The notes below the pieces were generated by a model, which was not told where the DNA came from, did no database searches, and saw nothing but the letters and a program-made list of their open reading frames with translations. Positions 30,490 to 39,392 of a stretch of 39,392 bases of DNA are shown here, piece by piece (position 1 is the stretch's first letter; every line of letters starts with the position of its first letter). Origin of the DNA: Bacteroidota bacterium (GTDB lineage Bacteria > Bacteroidota > Bacteroidia > Bacteroidales > VadinHA17). The stretch covers positions 1 through 39,392 of the forward strand of contig JAKLDT010000010.1 in assembly GCA_022703405.1 (NCBI GenBank), read 5' to 3'. Made by a program: the position numbers and the translations under genes.

Positions 30490-33400
30490 ACTGTTTAAGG
30501 TAGGTTCTGGGAGAGGTGCCAAAATACTCACTGAACGACTTTGTGAAATGTGCAGGATTTGAAATACCGACACTGTTTGCCACTTCAGTAATATTGCCGG
30601 CCCTGGCTCTTAAAAGACTTGCAGCCTTCTCAAGCCTTATATTCCTGATAAGGATATGTGGAGAAAGACCTGTCAGCGCTTTTATTTTTCTTGTCAGATG
30701 CATACGGCTTATTCCAAGTAAATTATGCAGGTAATTGACGTCAAAGTCAAAGTTTCTGAGGTTGTCGTTTATAATAGTGAAAACCTTTTCCATAAAAAGG
30801 TCATCGACTGATCTTGATTTAGTGTCCTTTAAGACTGTATTGCCCGGACTAAGGTATTTCAGCCTGAGTTTCTCCCTTATTTCAAGGAGATTTGTGATCC
30901 TGGCCTCCAGTTCATCCATGCTGAATGGTTTGATTATGTAATCATCTGCTCCTGATCTCAGACCGGTAAGTTTATCCTCGGGAGTGGCTTTTGCAGTCAG
31001 CAGTATTATCGGGATGTGGCTCGTAAGTTCTTCATTTTTAAGTTTTATGCACAGGTCTAGTCCATTTAGGTCAGGCATTATAATGTCGGAAATTATCAGA
31101 TCAGGCAGCATTGACATGGCAAAGCTTACCCCTGTTCTGCCGTTGCCTGCCTCAATTATATGGAACCTGCCAGACAGATTGTCTGCAATGTAGGTCCTGA
31201 GTTCCTGATTATCTTCTATAACCAGTATGGTTCCCTTGTATGATCTGTCAGAACGGTAATTTTTTTCTGATTCAATTTCATCCTGGTAATCTTTTAAAAT
31301 ATCGTTTTTATAGATACCTGGTTTTGCAATAATATATTCCGATTTTTCAAGATGCTCTGCTCCAAGAGGTAATATAACTGTAAATGAGCTCCCTTCACCT
31401 TCCCTGCTCCTTACATCTATATTTCCATGAAGGAGAGTTATGAATTCCTTAACAACCGAAAGTCCAATGCCTGATCCATGTTCATTGTTTTCGAAATGCC
31501 CTTCAATCCTGTAAAATCTGTTGAATATCTCACCGATATGCTTTTCATCGATTCCGGTTCCGGTATCTGATACAATGATTTTCAGGACATACTGATTATC
31601 ATCTGCTTTGCTCTTATCAATGCTTGTTATACATTTAACTGTGCCATTTTCAGGAGTATACCTGAAAGCATTTGTAAGCAGGTTTGTTATTATCCGGTTT
31701 GTCTTATCCCTGTCATACAATGTAATCACAACTGATTCCGGTACTTCAGCAATATAGTTTATTTTTCTGCTTTCAGCCAGAGAAAGAAATTCATAAACAA
31801 GCATTCTGAGGTTCCTGACAATATCTTCCTCAATAAGAGTGATCTTCATTTTCCCGGAATCAAGTCTCGAGATATCGAGCAGTTCATTCACAAGGTGCAG
31901 GAGTCTGTTGGCGTTTCTTCTGACGGAAACAAGCGATGAATGTACCCTTGAACCCTGCTCAAATGATTTCAGCAGAAGGTCCAGTGGTCCCAGAATAAGT
32001 GTCAGAGGAGTCCTGATTTCATGAGATATGTCCGTGAAGAAATCAGTCTTTATCCTGTCAATTTCAGAAAGTTTCCTGTTTTTTACTTCAAGCTCTTCTG
32101 TACGCAGCCTGACTTCATTCTCAAGTAAGGTCTTTCCTTTATATAAATTTCTGGTGCGGAGACGAATATAGAAAATGACTAAAGTGAAAAACAGAAGTAT
32201 ATATGCTGAAACAGCAAGTGAAGATTTATACCAAGGGGGACTGATCGTAATAAAAAAGTTTGTTCCATCAGGATTCCATACGCCATCATTGTTTGATCCC
32301 GTAGCCCAGAATTTATACTTCCCCGGAGCCATATTCCTGTATTCCGCAACCGGATTGCCATCAGAAAATGAAGTATTCCTGTCCACTCCTTCCATTATAA
32401 AACGGTATCTGTTCATGGAAGGAGTGACATAGTTAAGGGCAGCAAATTCAATTTTTATATTATTCTCCCTGTAATTCAAAACAGCTTCATCAGGGATAGC
32501 TGTTCTCCATCTGTTGATCCTTAAAGTGTAATCTTCGTTGTTGACAAATATTCCGGTAATATTTACAGGTGGTATATTCTTATTGTAAGCACGTTCAGGA
32601 GGGAACAATAAGATCCTGGTTCCTATCATAAACAATATTCTTCCGGAAGTTGTCACAAACGATCGCGGAGCATTACCATTCATGCGTAAGGGATAGTTGT
32701 ATCTGACCTTGCTGAGAGTATCGAAAACTGTTATTATATTGTTGTCAACAAGCCATATTCTTCCGGCATTGTCAAACCGCATATCGGTAAATGAGAGGTC
32801 TGGCATAAGTTCCTTAGGGTAAGGACAAACAAAGGTTTTTCTGTCAAAATCATAATAGTGAGGACTTCCAACCGAGCAGAGTATCCATAATCTCTCCTTT
32901 TTATCATTTATTATCCTGTAGTAAGTGTTGCCAAAGATCCGGCCGGAGCCTTCATAACCGGTCATGTCTTCAATTTTTCGTGTGAGCTGATTGATCCTGT
33001 AAAGTGCAACATAGGAAGATATCCAGATATTATTTTCCCTGTCAATGTTAAAATCCATTATTAACTGGAATTTATCTCTTGCACTTATCTGATCACTCGT
33101 AAATTCCAGTCTGACAGAATCTTCTGCTTTTCCGAGCTTATAAATCCTGGCATCATTTGTGGCAAACCACAGGTTTCCCTGTTTATCTTCCCTTATTATT
33201 CTTGCTGCACCATGGAACAGATCATACGGACCTCCCGGCAATTCATATCTTTTAGTCAGCCTCCCGTCAGGCAGGTGTTTGTTTATCAGTCCTCCGGAAT
33301 AACAGATCCATATATTATTCTGACTGTCCCTGAACAGGCCTGCAGGATAATTTTCCCCGGCTTTATAAACAGTTTTTTCAGCTGCAAGTACATCAGTTTT

Positions 33401-34756
33401 AAGCGGATCCCTGAGTTTGTAGATGCCTTGCCAGGAGGAAATCAGAATATCTCCCTGATCATCTTCAGCAAGATAGTTCATAAAGGAAAAGTCTAATCCC
33501 CCGTTATGCTGAAAGAAACCCGATCTGTATGGTAATCCGTTTGTAACAAGTATATATATGTCATTGGCCACGCACCCGAACCAGAGATTGCCTGTGGTAT
33601 CAATAAGAACATCAAAGACAATATATCTCGGCACCTGATAAAGTGAAACATTTTCAGTTATTGTGTTTAATTTGAATAAGATACCATTAGAATAATTGAA
33701 CAGCCATATCTCATCGCCGAATCCTTTGATAATTTTATTTATCCTTATAAAACTGTTCCATTTTGCATCAGGACTAAGCCTGTCAGAAATGATGTAATCA
33801 GAAAGTTCATTAGTATTTGCTCTGAGCTTGCAAAGCTTTATTCCTTCGGTAAACCAGATTTCATTGTCATGCAGGACAAGCATTGAAGTTATGGGTTCGG
33901 GAGAAAGGTCAGCAGGGTTCCTGAACGTTTTCCTTATTGTTTCATAAGATCCTTTTTCCGGATCTGTTATTCTGAGTAGTCCACAGCTTTCCGTTCCGAT
34001 CCAGAGGTTTCCCTCTGAATCTGTTTTTATGCAGTTGATCTTTGGATTTAGGTTTCCCTTGATTTCAAAATCAGAGGGGAAAACTTTATCCCACTGCTGA
34101 TTTTTCTTCCGGTACCTGAAGAGTCCTTTGTCTGTTGCAAACCAGATAAAGCCTTTAGAGTCCTCCGCAAATTTATCCTTTTCATCAACTATTAATGCTT
34201 CAAGTGAGCGGAGCTGGAGTGAATCGACATGGAAACGTGAAAAGCTGTTATCCGTTGTATCAAGACGGAATACATCCCTGTCAGTCATTATCCATATCTT
34301 TCCCTCACTATCCTCCCTTATCAGCCTGACAGAATTATCCCGACTCTTAAGATCAGCAGTGTCCGGGATAAAGTGATCAATTGTCCGCTTGTCGTTGTTT
34401 ATTCTGCTTAATCCACCGTGAGTTCCCACCCATATCTGACCTTTCCGGTCTTCATAGATAATGTTGGCAAGGTAGCCATAGAGGCATGTGTCATTATTGC
34501 CAAAGGAGAATTTCAAAAATCGTGAGCCGTCATATCTGTAAAGACCTGCGTCGGCACTGCACCAGATAAAACCCCTGCTGTCCTGTAAAAGACAGTAAAC
34601 TGTGATTCCGGCTTTCCCGTTTTCTATTTCGAGATTATCAAAACGGGCATCTGCCGGTCTATACTGAGGGAACAGTTCCTTCTGACCGGAGGCGGCAGTA
34701 AAAATTCCTGAAAAGAACAACAATACTGCCATGCCGGCAAGGTGTGTTTTTCTCAC
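30479..34756 (-). CDS. Hybrid two-component system regulator (HTCS): sensor kinase, receiver and AraC domain in one chain
   Basis: These Bacteroidota proteins sense a ligand, often an oligosaccharide, in the periplasm and act directly on DNA. From the GTG at 34756 the order is: signal peptide MRKTHLAGMAVLLFFSG; about 730 residues of beta-propeller repeats (GLYRYDG, IWVGTHGGLSRIN, and further Reg_prop copies); a Y_Y_Y domain; one transmembrane helix; HisKA with phosphorylated H912 in ISHEIRTP; an ATPase domain with GSGIGLSVV; a receiver with D1224 in IISDIIMPD; and a C-terminal AraC helix-turn-helix. An open frame runs up to 34870, but those extra residues would spoil the signal peptide. An ATG at 34732 is an alternative start. 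No carbohydrate-utilisation genes are adjacent. Confidence 0.9.
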   Translation of the reverse strand: MRKTHLAGMAVLLFFSGIFTAASGQKELFPQYRPADARFDNLEIENGKAGITVYCLLQDSRGFIWCSADAGLYRYDGSRFLKFSFGNNDTCLYGYLANIIYEDRKGQIWVGTHGGLSRINNDKRTIDHFIPDTADLKSRDNSVRLIREDSEGKIWIMTDRDVFRLDTTDNSFSRFHVDSLQLRSLEALIVDEKDKFAEDSKGFIWFATDKGLFRYRKKNQQWDKVFPSDFEIKGNLNPKINCIKTDSEGNLWIGTESCGLLRITDPEKGSYETIRKTFRNPADLSPEPITSMLVLHDNEIWFTEGIKLCKLRANTNELSDYIISDRLSPDAKWNSFIRINKIIKGFGDEIWLFNYSNGILFKLNTITENVSLYQVPRYIVFDVLIDTTGNLWFGCVANDIYILVTNGLPYRSGFFQHNGGLDFSFMNYLAEDDQGDILISSWQGIYKLRDPLKTDVLAAEKTVYKAGENYPAGLFRDSQNNIWICYSGGLINKHLPDGRLTKRYELPGGPYDLFHGAARIIREDKQGNLWFATNDARIYKLGKAEDSVRLEFTSDQISARDKFQLIMDFNIDRENNIWISSYVALYRINQLTRKIEDMTGYEGSGRIFGNTYYRIINDKKERLWILCSVGSPHYYDFDRKTFVCPYPKELMPDLSFTDMRFDNAGRIWLVDNNIITVFDTLSKVRYNYPLRMNGNAPRSFVTTSGRILFMIGTRILLFPPERAYNKNIPPVNITGIFVNNEDYTLRINRWRTAIPDEAVLNYRENNIKIEFAALNYVTPSMNRYRFIMEGVDRNTSFSDGNPVAEYRNMAPGKYKFWATGSNNDGVWNPDGTNFFITISPPWYKSSLAVSAYILLFFTLVIFYIRLRTRNLYKGKTLLENEVRLRTEELEVKNRKLSEIDRIKTDFFTDISHEIRTPLTLILGPLDLLLKSFEQGSRVHSSLVSVRRNANRLLHLVNELLDISRLDSGKMKITLIEEDIVRNLRMLVYEFLSLAESRKINYIAEVPESVVITLYDRDKTNRIITNLLTNAFRYTPENGTVKCITSIDKSKADDNQYVLKIIVSDTGTGIDEKHIGEIFNRFYRIEGHFENNEHGSGIGLSVVKEFITLLHGNIDVRSREGEGSSFTVILPLGAEHLEKSEYIIAKPGIYKNDILKDYQDEIESEKNYRSDRSYKGTILVIEDNQELRTYIADNLSGRFHIIEAGNGRTGVSFAMSMLPDLIISDIIMPDLNGLDLCIKLKNEELTSHIPIILLTAKATPEDKLTGLRSGADDYIIKPFSMDELEARITNLLEIREKLRLKYLSPGNTVLKDTKSRSVDDLFMEKVFTIINDNLRNFDFDVNYLHNLLGISRMHLTRKIKALTGLSPHILIRNIRLEKAASLLRARAGNITEVANSVGISNPAHFTKSFSEYFGTSPRTYLKQFKT

Positions 34757-34981
34757 CTTATATCTGTTATATGACAGATAATGAATTAAATGTAAAGCAT
34801 AAGTTACGGTTATTTCCTGAGATGGAAGTGGTGAAGGCAAAGAAAAAACCAAAATGTTACAAAATGACAAATGCCGGTTACATTATTGGTGGAACTGCCT
34901 GCAGGAATATAATAAATTTGCTTAATAATGCAATATGCTTTTTGGCAGTTGTGGTAAATAAAAAGGAAAAAATAAGCCGTG

Positions 34982-35476
34982 ATGGACTATACGCTCAGAA
35001 CCTGTGATCAGGTCTTTCTAAATAAGATCAACGCCATAATCCGGGAGAACATAGATAACGAGATGTTTGGTGTTAAAGATCTGGCATTCCAGACTGGTTT
35101 GAGCCATTATCAGCTTTGCAAAAGAATAAATTCGCTGACTGGAAAAACTACAGTACAGTTTATCAGGATTCAACGCCTTGAAAATGCTATGACAATGCTT
35201 AAGGATGGAAACCTGACTGTTGCAGAGATAGCCTTTAAGAATGGATTTGGCAGTGCAGCCTATTTTACGTATGTATTCAGTGGCTATTATAAAACTTCGC
35301 CAGTAAGCATAAAAAGAGGAGATGGCTACAGGGCAATCCAGGGTAAAAACAAAAGCAGCTATTTTTCTCTTCTGAAAAATAAACTGACATTTAAGGTTCC
35401 TGGAATGGATACCCGCTGGGGATTATTTACATTTCTGGTCCTGTTAATTGCCTGTTATCTTGTTCTGAAAAATTAG
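34982..35476 (+). CDS. AraC-type helix-turn-helix protein with C-terminal membrane helix
   Basis: The ATG at 34982 is used; a GTG codon directly before it would add one residue. Residues 10-110 are a complete AraC DNA-binding domain, with both helix-turn-helix units (FGVKDLAFQTGLSHYQLCKRINSL and VAEIAFKNGFGSAAYFTYVF). A basic linker follows and then one hydrophobic helix (GLFTFLVLLIACYLVL) at the extreme C terminus. AraC proteins normally end after the DNA-binding domain. In related Bacteroidota proteins this N-terminal domain is followed by a membrane helix and a sensory or TPR part, so this may be a shortened version. It is divergent from the hybrid two-component gene and 226 bases from it. 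Confidence 0.75.
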   Translation: MDYTLRTCDQVFLNKINAIIRENIDNEMFGVKDLAFQTGLSHYQLCKRINSLTGKTTVQFIRIQRLENAMTMLKDGNLTVAEIAFKNGFGSAAYFTYVFSGYYKTSPVSIKRGDGYRAIQGKNKSSYFSLLKNKLTFKVPGMDTRWGLFTFLVLLIACYLVLKN

Positions 35477-35528
35477 CCTCCGAATGAAGATAGGGCAGAT
35501 AGTATCGCTCCGAATATAAAATCAATGA

Positions 35529-36866
35529 TCACTGGTTAATCATCTCACTTTCCGGAAGTCCGTAATTTTCATCCATCTTTATCCCAAGTGCCTGAAGTTC
35601 ATTCAGAACAGGAGTGTAAATTGAAGATAAAACCGGTCTGTAAACCCCGCTGAGCATTATCCTGTTATCAAGAATCAGCCTGACTGCAATAGCGGCTGGC
35701 AGTGCAACAGTCCTGGCTATTGCAGTATTTGTTGCCGGTGATCCGTAATCGGTCATCGAGGATTTTATTACTTCCCTGGTACCATTGGGATAGGATGCAA
35801 GAATGATATGCTGTAGAAGAACAACATCACGTTCATCATCATGCATCATCATTTTTTTTATCATCCTGTCGGAGGTGATCTCAAAGGGTGTTGTTTCCTG
35901 GTAATGCAGCTTTTCATCATCAAAAAAGCCCAGAAAATCAAGCGATTGCATTGCAACGGATGATCCTGAAATGCCAAGTTTAACAGCAAGGTTTTTATGC
36001 AGATCCATTTTTCCGATGCCTGCCCTTTCAGCCAGGAATTGTGCATAGCTCATCCTTTCATAGTCTCCGGGTGTGTCATCGAGCATGCCTATACTTTTCA
36101 TGGCATCAAGTGTTTCACACCAGCCCTTATACCTGAAAGTACCCCTGAACATTGTATTCACTCCGGGGATGTCATATATATCAATATAGCTGATTGAATC
36201 CCTGTTCGGATAGACCTCAAGTTCGCCAATCCCCGGAAAATTGTAGGAAAACCTGTCCTTGAAAAGATTTACGGCATCAATGAAGGTCTCTTTTCCGTCC
36301 TTCCTGTAAAGGGCGCTGTTGCGGCTCGCAAGTATTACACCTTTCGGACTCCAGCTGAATTTGTACTTCAGCGGATTGTCAGCACATTCAGGGGCCGGAA
36401 GAGCGCCGCACAGTGAATAGAACTTTTCAACTTTGCCGCCTTTAAAGTGCACATAATCAATTAATTTCATCGCCGTCATGTGGTCAATTCCCGGATCGAG
36501 CCCCAGTTCATTCAGAAGAAGAACGCCTGCATCCTTTGCTGCCTGGTTCAGCTGCTTCATCTCAGGCTGGACGTATGATGTTGTGACAAGAGATTTTTTA
36601 TGCTTAATGCAGATTTTTGCAATTTCAGCATGGTACTTATATGGCAGCAGGCTGACAACAACGTCATGCTCCTTAATCATTTTGTCAAGCGCTTCAGGAT
36701 CATCCATCGACCAGTCGACAGAAGAGCCGAGAGGATGATTGCTGATCATTGAATCAGCTCTCTGTTTCATTGGAGATGCTATCGTTATCGGGATCTCTTT
36801 TCCGAGAAGATATTCAACCAGCGGTTTTGCCACAAGCCCTGCTCCGAGTATAAGCGCTTTCTTCAT
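35529..36866 (-). CDS. Saccharopine dehydrogenase-like protein
   Basis: The 445-residue protein matches the glutamate-forming saccharopine dehydrogenase family (Lys9-like), which interconverts saccharopine with aminoadipate semialdehyde and glutamate. The Rossmann motif is ILGAGLVAKPLVEYL at the N terminus. VVSLLPYKYHAEIAK, then NELGLDPGIDHMTAMKLID near residue 135, and the GTFRYKGWCETLDAM block near 240 are typical. In bacteria such proteins may instead act in related pathways such as lysine breakdown or polyamine synthesis. No partner gene for lysine degradation is adjacent. It is probably cytoplasmic. Confidence 0.87.
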   Translation of the reverse strand: MKKALILGAGLVAKPLVEYLLGKEIPITIASPMKQRADSMISNHPLGSSVDWSMDDPEALDKMIKEHDVVVSLLPYKYHAEIAKICIKHKKSLVTTSYVQPEMKQLNQAAKDAGVLLLNELGLDPGIDHMTAMKLIDYVHFKGGKVEKFYSLCGALPAPECADNPLKYKFSWSPKGVILASRNSALYRKDGKETFIDAVNLFKDRFSYNFPGIGELEVYPNRDSISYIDIYDIPGVNTMFRGTFRYKGWCETLDAMKSIGMLDDTPGDYERMSYAQFLAERAGIGKMDLHKNLAVKLGISGSSVAMQSLDFLGFFDDEKLHYQETTPFEITSDRMIKKMMMHDDERDVVLLQHIILASYPNGTREVIKSSMTDYGSPATNTAIARTVALPAAIAVRLILDNRIMLSGVYRPVLSSIYTPVLNELQALGIKMDENYGLPESEMINQ

Positions 36867-36969
36867 ATAAGAGGATGAAAATAAGGCTACAAGATACTGA
36901 ATACTGCCTTCATAATAAATGACATTTGTCTTTATTATGCCAGGGCTTTTACAGAATTTTTAAGAACTT

Positions 36970-37014
36970 ACACAGAGCCCCCAGAGAAACACAGAGAGCG
37001 CAGAGTTTTCACAG
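36970..37014. repeat. Imperfect CACAGAG-type repeat
   Basis: Units resembling CACAGAG or CGCAGAG occur four or five times within 45 bases, including CACAGAGC, CCAGAGAAACACAGAG and GCGCAGAG. On the minus strand it reads like the CTCTGTGTTTCTCTGTG element that I recall seeing scattered through many environmental genomes. It lies between the saccharopine dehydrogenase and mutS genes and contains no reading frame of note. Confidence 0.55.
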
Positions 37015-37122
37015 TAATCAGCATTGTTTGCAATATTATTAACAATCACTTTTATAAGTATTGCCGGGAATGTATCTTTGTTTTATGCCGGATTATTACC
37101 TTACAGTCGAAAATATTAACTG

Positions 37123-39392
37123 ATGTCAGAGCTCCCCAGGTACGTTGAAACTCCGCTGATGAAGCAGTATTATAGCATCAAGGCCAAACACCCTGATGCC
37201 ATTTTGCTGTTCAGGGTGGGCGATTTCTATGAGACCTTTGGCGAGGATGCCGTTAAAGCATCAGAGATTCTCGGTATCACTCTTACGCGCCGGGCCAATG
37301 GTTCAGCTCAGTTTGTTGAGCTGGCTGGCTTCCCATACCATGCACTCGATAATTACCTGCCGCGTCTTGTGAGGGCAGGGCAGAGGGTTGCCATCTGTGA
37401 ACAGCTTGAAGATCCGAAGCTTACAAAGAAAATCGTAAAAAGAGGAATAATCGAACTTGTAACTCCCGGCGTTTCTTTAAACGAGAATGTACTGAACCAT
37501 AAGGAAAACAACTTTCTGGCTGCAGTTCATATCGACCGGAAGGTTGCTGGTGTGGCGTTTCTGGATATTTCAACCGGAGAGTTCCTTACTTCGGAAGGTA
37601 CTGTGGAATATATAGATCAGCTTCTGAGCAACTTCCAGCCAAAGGAGGTGCTTTATGAAAAAGCTAAAAAGGAAATCTTCACTGAGAGCTTTGGTTCAAA
37701 ATATTATACCTTCAGGCTCGATGACTGGATCTTCACGCGGGAGGCAGCAAATGACCGACTGCTGAAGCAGTTTGAAACAAGTTCCCTCAAGGGATTCGGT
37801 GTACATAATATGGCCTTCGGCATAATAGCCGCCGGTGCAATACTTCATTACCTCGATCTTACACAGCATGAGCAGCTTGGGCATATAACAACTCTCTCAC
37901 GCATTGAGGAAAACAGATACGTATGGCTTGATAAGTTCACAATCAGGAACCTGGAACTTTTCAGCTCACCCTATGAAGGAGCAAAGACTCTTATCGACAT
38001 ACTCGACAGGACAATCTCGCCAATGGGCGGAAGATTGCTCAAACGCTGGATATCTTTGCCTCTGAAGGACTTGCAGCCTGTCAATGAACGCCTTGATATA
38101 GTACAATACCTGTTTGAAAACAAGGAATTTACAGAAGATCTTTCGGGCTTACTCAGACAGATAGGTGACCTGGAGCGCCTTATCTCAAAGGTGGCTGTAA
38201 GCAGGATCAATCCGCGTGAAGTGGTTCAGCTGAAAAGGGCTCTGCAGGCAGCAGAACCTCTTAAACAGCTGTGTTCCGGCAGCGGATGCAAGCCTCTGGA
38301 GGCGCTTGCTGAACAGCTGAATCCATGCAAAACAATTGCTGAAAAAATAGAAAGGGAGCTGAATCCCGATCCTCCCGTCCTGGTAAACAGGGGCCATGTT
38401 ATTGCCTCAGGAGTTTCTGAGGAGCTGGATGAGCTCAGAAAGATACTCTACAGTGGAAAGGATTATCTTGAGGAACTGCAGCAGAGAGAGATAATGCGCA
38501 CCGGTATCACCTCGCTGAAGGTCAGTTTCAATAATGTATTCGGTTATTATATCGAGGTAAGGAATACACATAAAGACAAGGTGCCTCCCGAGTGGATAAG
38601 AAAGCAGACTCTTGTGAGTGCCGAACGCTATATCACAGAGGAACTAAAGGAATATGAAAGCAAGATACTGGGGGCCGAGGAGAAGATAATTGCCCTTGAA
38701 ACAAAGCTTTACAATGACCTTATTATGGCTCTTCTGGAGTTTATTCCTCCGGTACAGCTTAATGCCGCTATTGTAGCCCGTCTTGACTGCCTTCAGTCCT
38801 TTGCGGTTATTTCCTCTGAGAACAATTATGTGCGACCTTTACTTGATGAGGGAAGGAAGCTTGAAATAACTGATGGCCGGCACCCGGTAATTGAAAAGCA
38901 GCTGCCTGTCGGTGAATCCTATGTTCCGAATGATGTATTTCTCGATACAGAAAGCCAGCAGATCATAATTCTTACCGGTCCGAATATGTCGGGTAAGTCA
39001 GCGCTGCTCAGGCAGACAGCCCTTATAGTGCTTCTTGCTCAGACCGGCTGTTTTGTTCCGGCAAAGGAAGCACGTATCGGACTGGTTGACAAGATTTTCA
39101 CCCGCGTGGGAGCTTCAGACAACATAAGTCTTGGCGAATCAACTTTCATGGTTGAGATGAATGAAACAGCAAGCATCCTGAATAACCTGTCGGACAGAAG
39201 CCTAATACTGCTTGATGAGATAGGCAGGGGTACAAGCACTTATGACGGTATCTCAATAGCCTGGGCGATTGTGGAATACCTTCATGAGAACAAACTCAGG
39301 GCAAAGACAATGTTTGCTACTCATTATCATGAGCTTAACGAGATGGAAAATTCATTTGTCAGGGTTAAGAACTTCTCTGTTTCAATAAAAGA
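37123..39392 (+). CDS. mutS: DNA mismatch repair protein MutS, cut by window edge
   Basis: MutS recognises mispaired or unpaired bases and starts repair with MutL. About 756 codons are present and the frame runs off the window; the full protein is usually about 870 residues. The mismatch-reading motif is [14 protein letters not shown] (F39-x-E41 type) near residues 30-45. Connector, lever and clamp domains follow in order. The ATPase has Walker A GPNMSGKS near residue 620, [14 protein letters not shown], Walker [17 protein letters not shown] and the H-loop ATHYHEL. The ATG at 37123 gives the normal family start ([17 protein letters not shown]). A -7 element TATCTTTG lies at 37073-37080. Confidence 0.97.
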   Translation, partial: MSELPRYVETPLMKQYYSIKAKHPDAILLFRVGDFYETFGEDAVKASEILGITLTRRANGSAQFVELAGFPYHALDNYLPRLVRAGQRVAICEQLEDPKLTKKIVKRGIIELVTPGVSLNENVLNHKENNFLAAVHIDRKVAGVAFLDISTGEFLTSEGTVEYIDQLLSNFQPKEVLYEKAKKEIFTESFGSKYYTFRLDDWIFTREAANDRLLKQFETSSLKGFGVHNMAFGIIAAGAILHYLDLTQHEQLGHITTLSRIEENRYVWLDKFTIRNLELFSSPYEGAKTLIDILDRTISPMGGRLLKRWISLPLKDLQPVNERLDIVQYLFENKEFTEDLSGLLRQIGDLERLISKVAVSRINPREVVQLKRALQAAEPLKQLCSGSGCKPLEALAEQLNPCKTIAEKIERELNPDPPVLVNRGHVIASGVSEELDELRKILYSGKDYLEELQQREIMRTGITSLKVSFNNVFGYYIEVRNTHKDKVPPEWIRKQTLVSAERYITEELKEYESKILGAEEKIIALETKLYNDLIMALLEFIPPVQLNAAIVARLDCLQSFAVISSENNYVRPLLDEGRKLEITDGRHPVIEKQLPVGESYVPNDVFLDTESQQIIILTGPNMSGKSALLRQTALIVLLAQTGCFVPAKEARIGLVDKIFTRVGASDNISLGESTFMVEMNETASILNNLSDRSLILLDEIGRGTSTYDGISIAWAIVEYLHENKLRAKTMFATHYHELNEMENSFVRVKNFSVSIK

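Noticed and set aside
30735-33496. Several short plus-strand open frames across the hybrid two-component gene
   Set aside because: All lie opposite conserved domains of the large gene and show no family motifs.
34757-34870. Longer N terminus for the hybrid two-component protein
   Set aside because: The extra 38 residues would place a polar stretch before the signal peptide. The GTG at 34756 gives a standard signal peptide with a basic start.

Overview
The window looks like the chromosome of an anaerobic or microaerophilic member of the Bacteroidota, probably Bacteroidales or Marinilabiliales. The evidence is a fused SecDF protein, a hybrid two-component regulator of the Bacteroidota type, promoters of the TTTG-N19/20-TAnnTTTG class, and several genes for low-potential iron-sulfur redox proteins. 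No tRNA, rRNA, CRISPR array or transposase was seen. The species cannot be named from the sequence alone.

Layout. Bases 1-1872 (minus strand) hold a tight operon rluB-like > era > der, with der cut by the window edge. Bases 1969-8036 (plus) hold a phosphoglucosamine mutase and a MacA/MacB/TolC-like export operon whose permease has no ATPase domain. Bases 8175-12464 (plus) hold secDF, a TatA-like protein with a repeat tail, and a LolD-like ABC ATPase. Bases 12459-16685 hold an alpha/beta hydrolase, nhaA with a 33-residue membrane micropeptide, and a tandem pair of TIGR02757-family genes of which the first is truncated.

Bases 16757-29615 form one accessory island that looks more AT-rich than its flanks. 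It has two minus-strand operons that each contain a DUF134 DNA-binding protein. The small one (17891 down to 16757) encodes a Cys-rich membrane protein, an exported Gly/Arg-rich protein with calcium-loop motifs, and DUF134 copy 1. The large one (29615 down to 20443) encodes DUF134 copy 2, two NifX/NifB-C-like cofactor-binding proteins, a DUF5320-like protein, a radical SAM enzyme, HdrC- and HdrB-like subunits, a CoA-disulfide-reductase-like flavoprotein, a thioesterase remnant, a CGGC-domain protein, two MinD ATPases with ferredoxin inserts, and an Mrp ATPase. Between them lie a peroxiredoxin, a TrmO-like protein with a possible signal peptide, and a metallo-beta-lactamase-fold protein. The core set (MinD pair, Mrp, NifX-like, DUF134) resembles the 'orange protein' (ORP) clusters of anaerobes.

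The most notable observation is that both DUF134 operons start at almost the same 32-base promoter (27 of 32 bases identical). In each, a palindrome ATGAAC-N4-GTTCAT, or a close variant, fills the space between the -33 and -7 elements. Two more perfect copies lie in front of the TrmO-like and metallo-hydrolase genes. I infer a local regulon, most likely controlled by the DUF134 proteins themselves.

Bases 29782-39392 return to ordinary chromosome: trmN6, a large hybrid two-component regulator with no polysaccharide locus beside it, a short AraC-type protein ending in a membrane helix, a saccharopine dehydrogenase, and mutS cut by the window edge.
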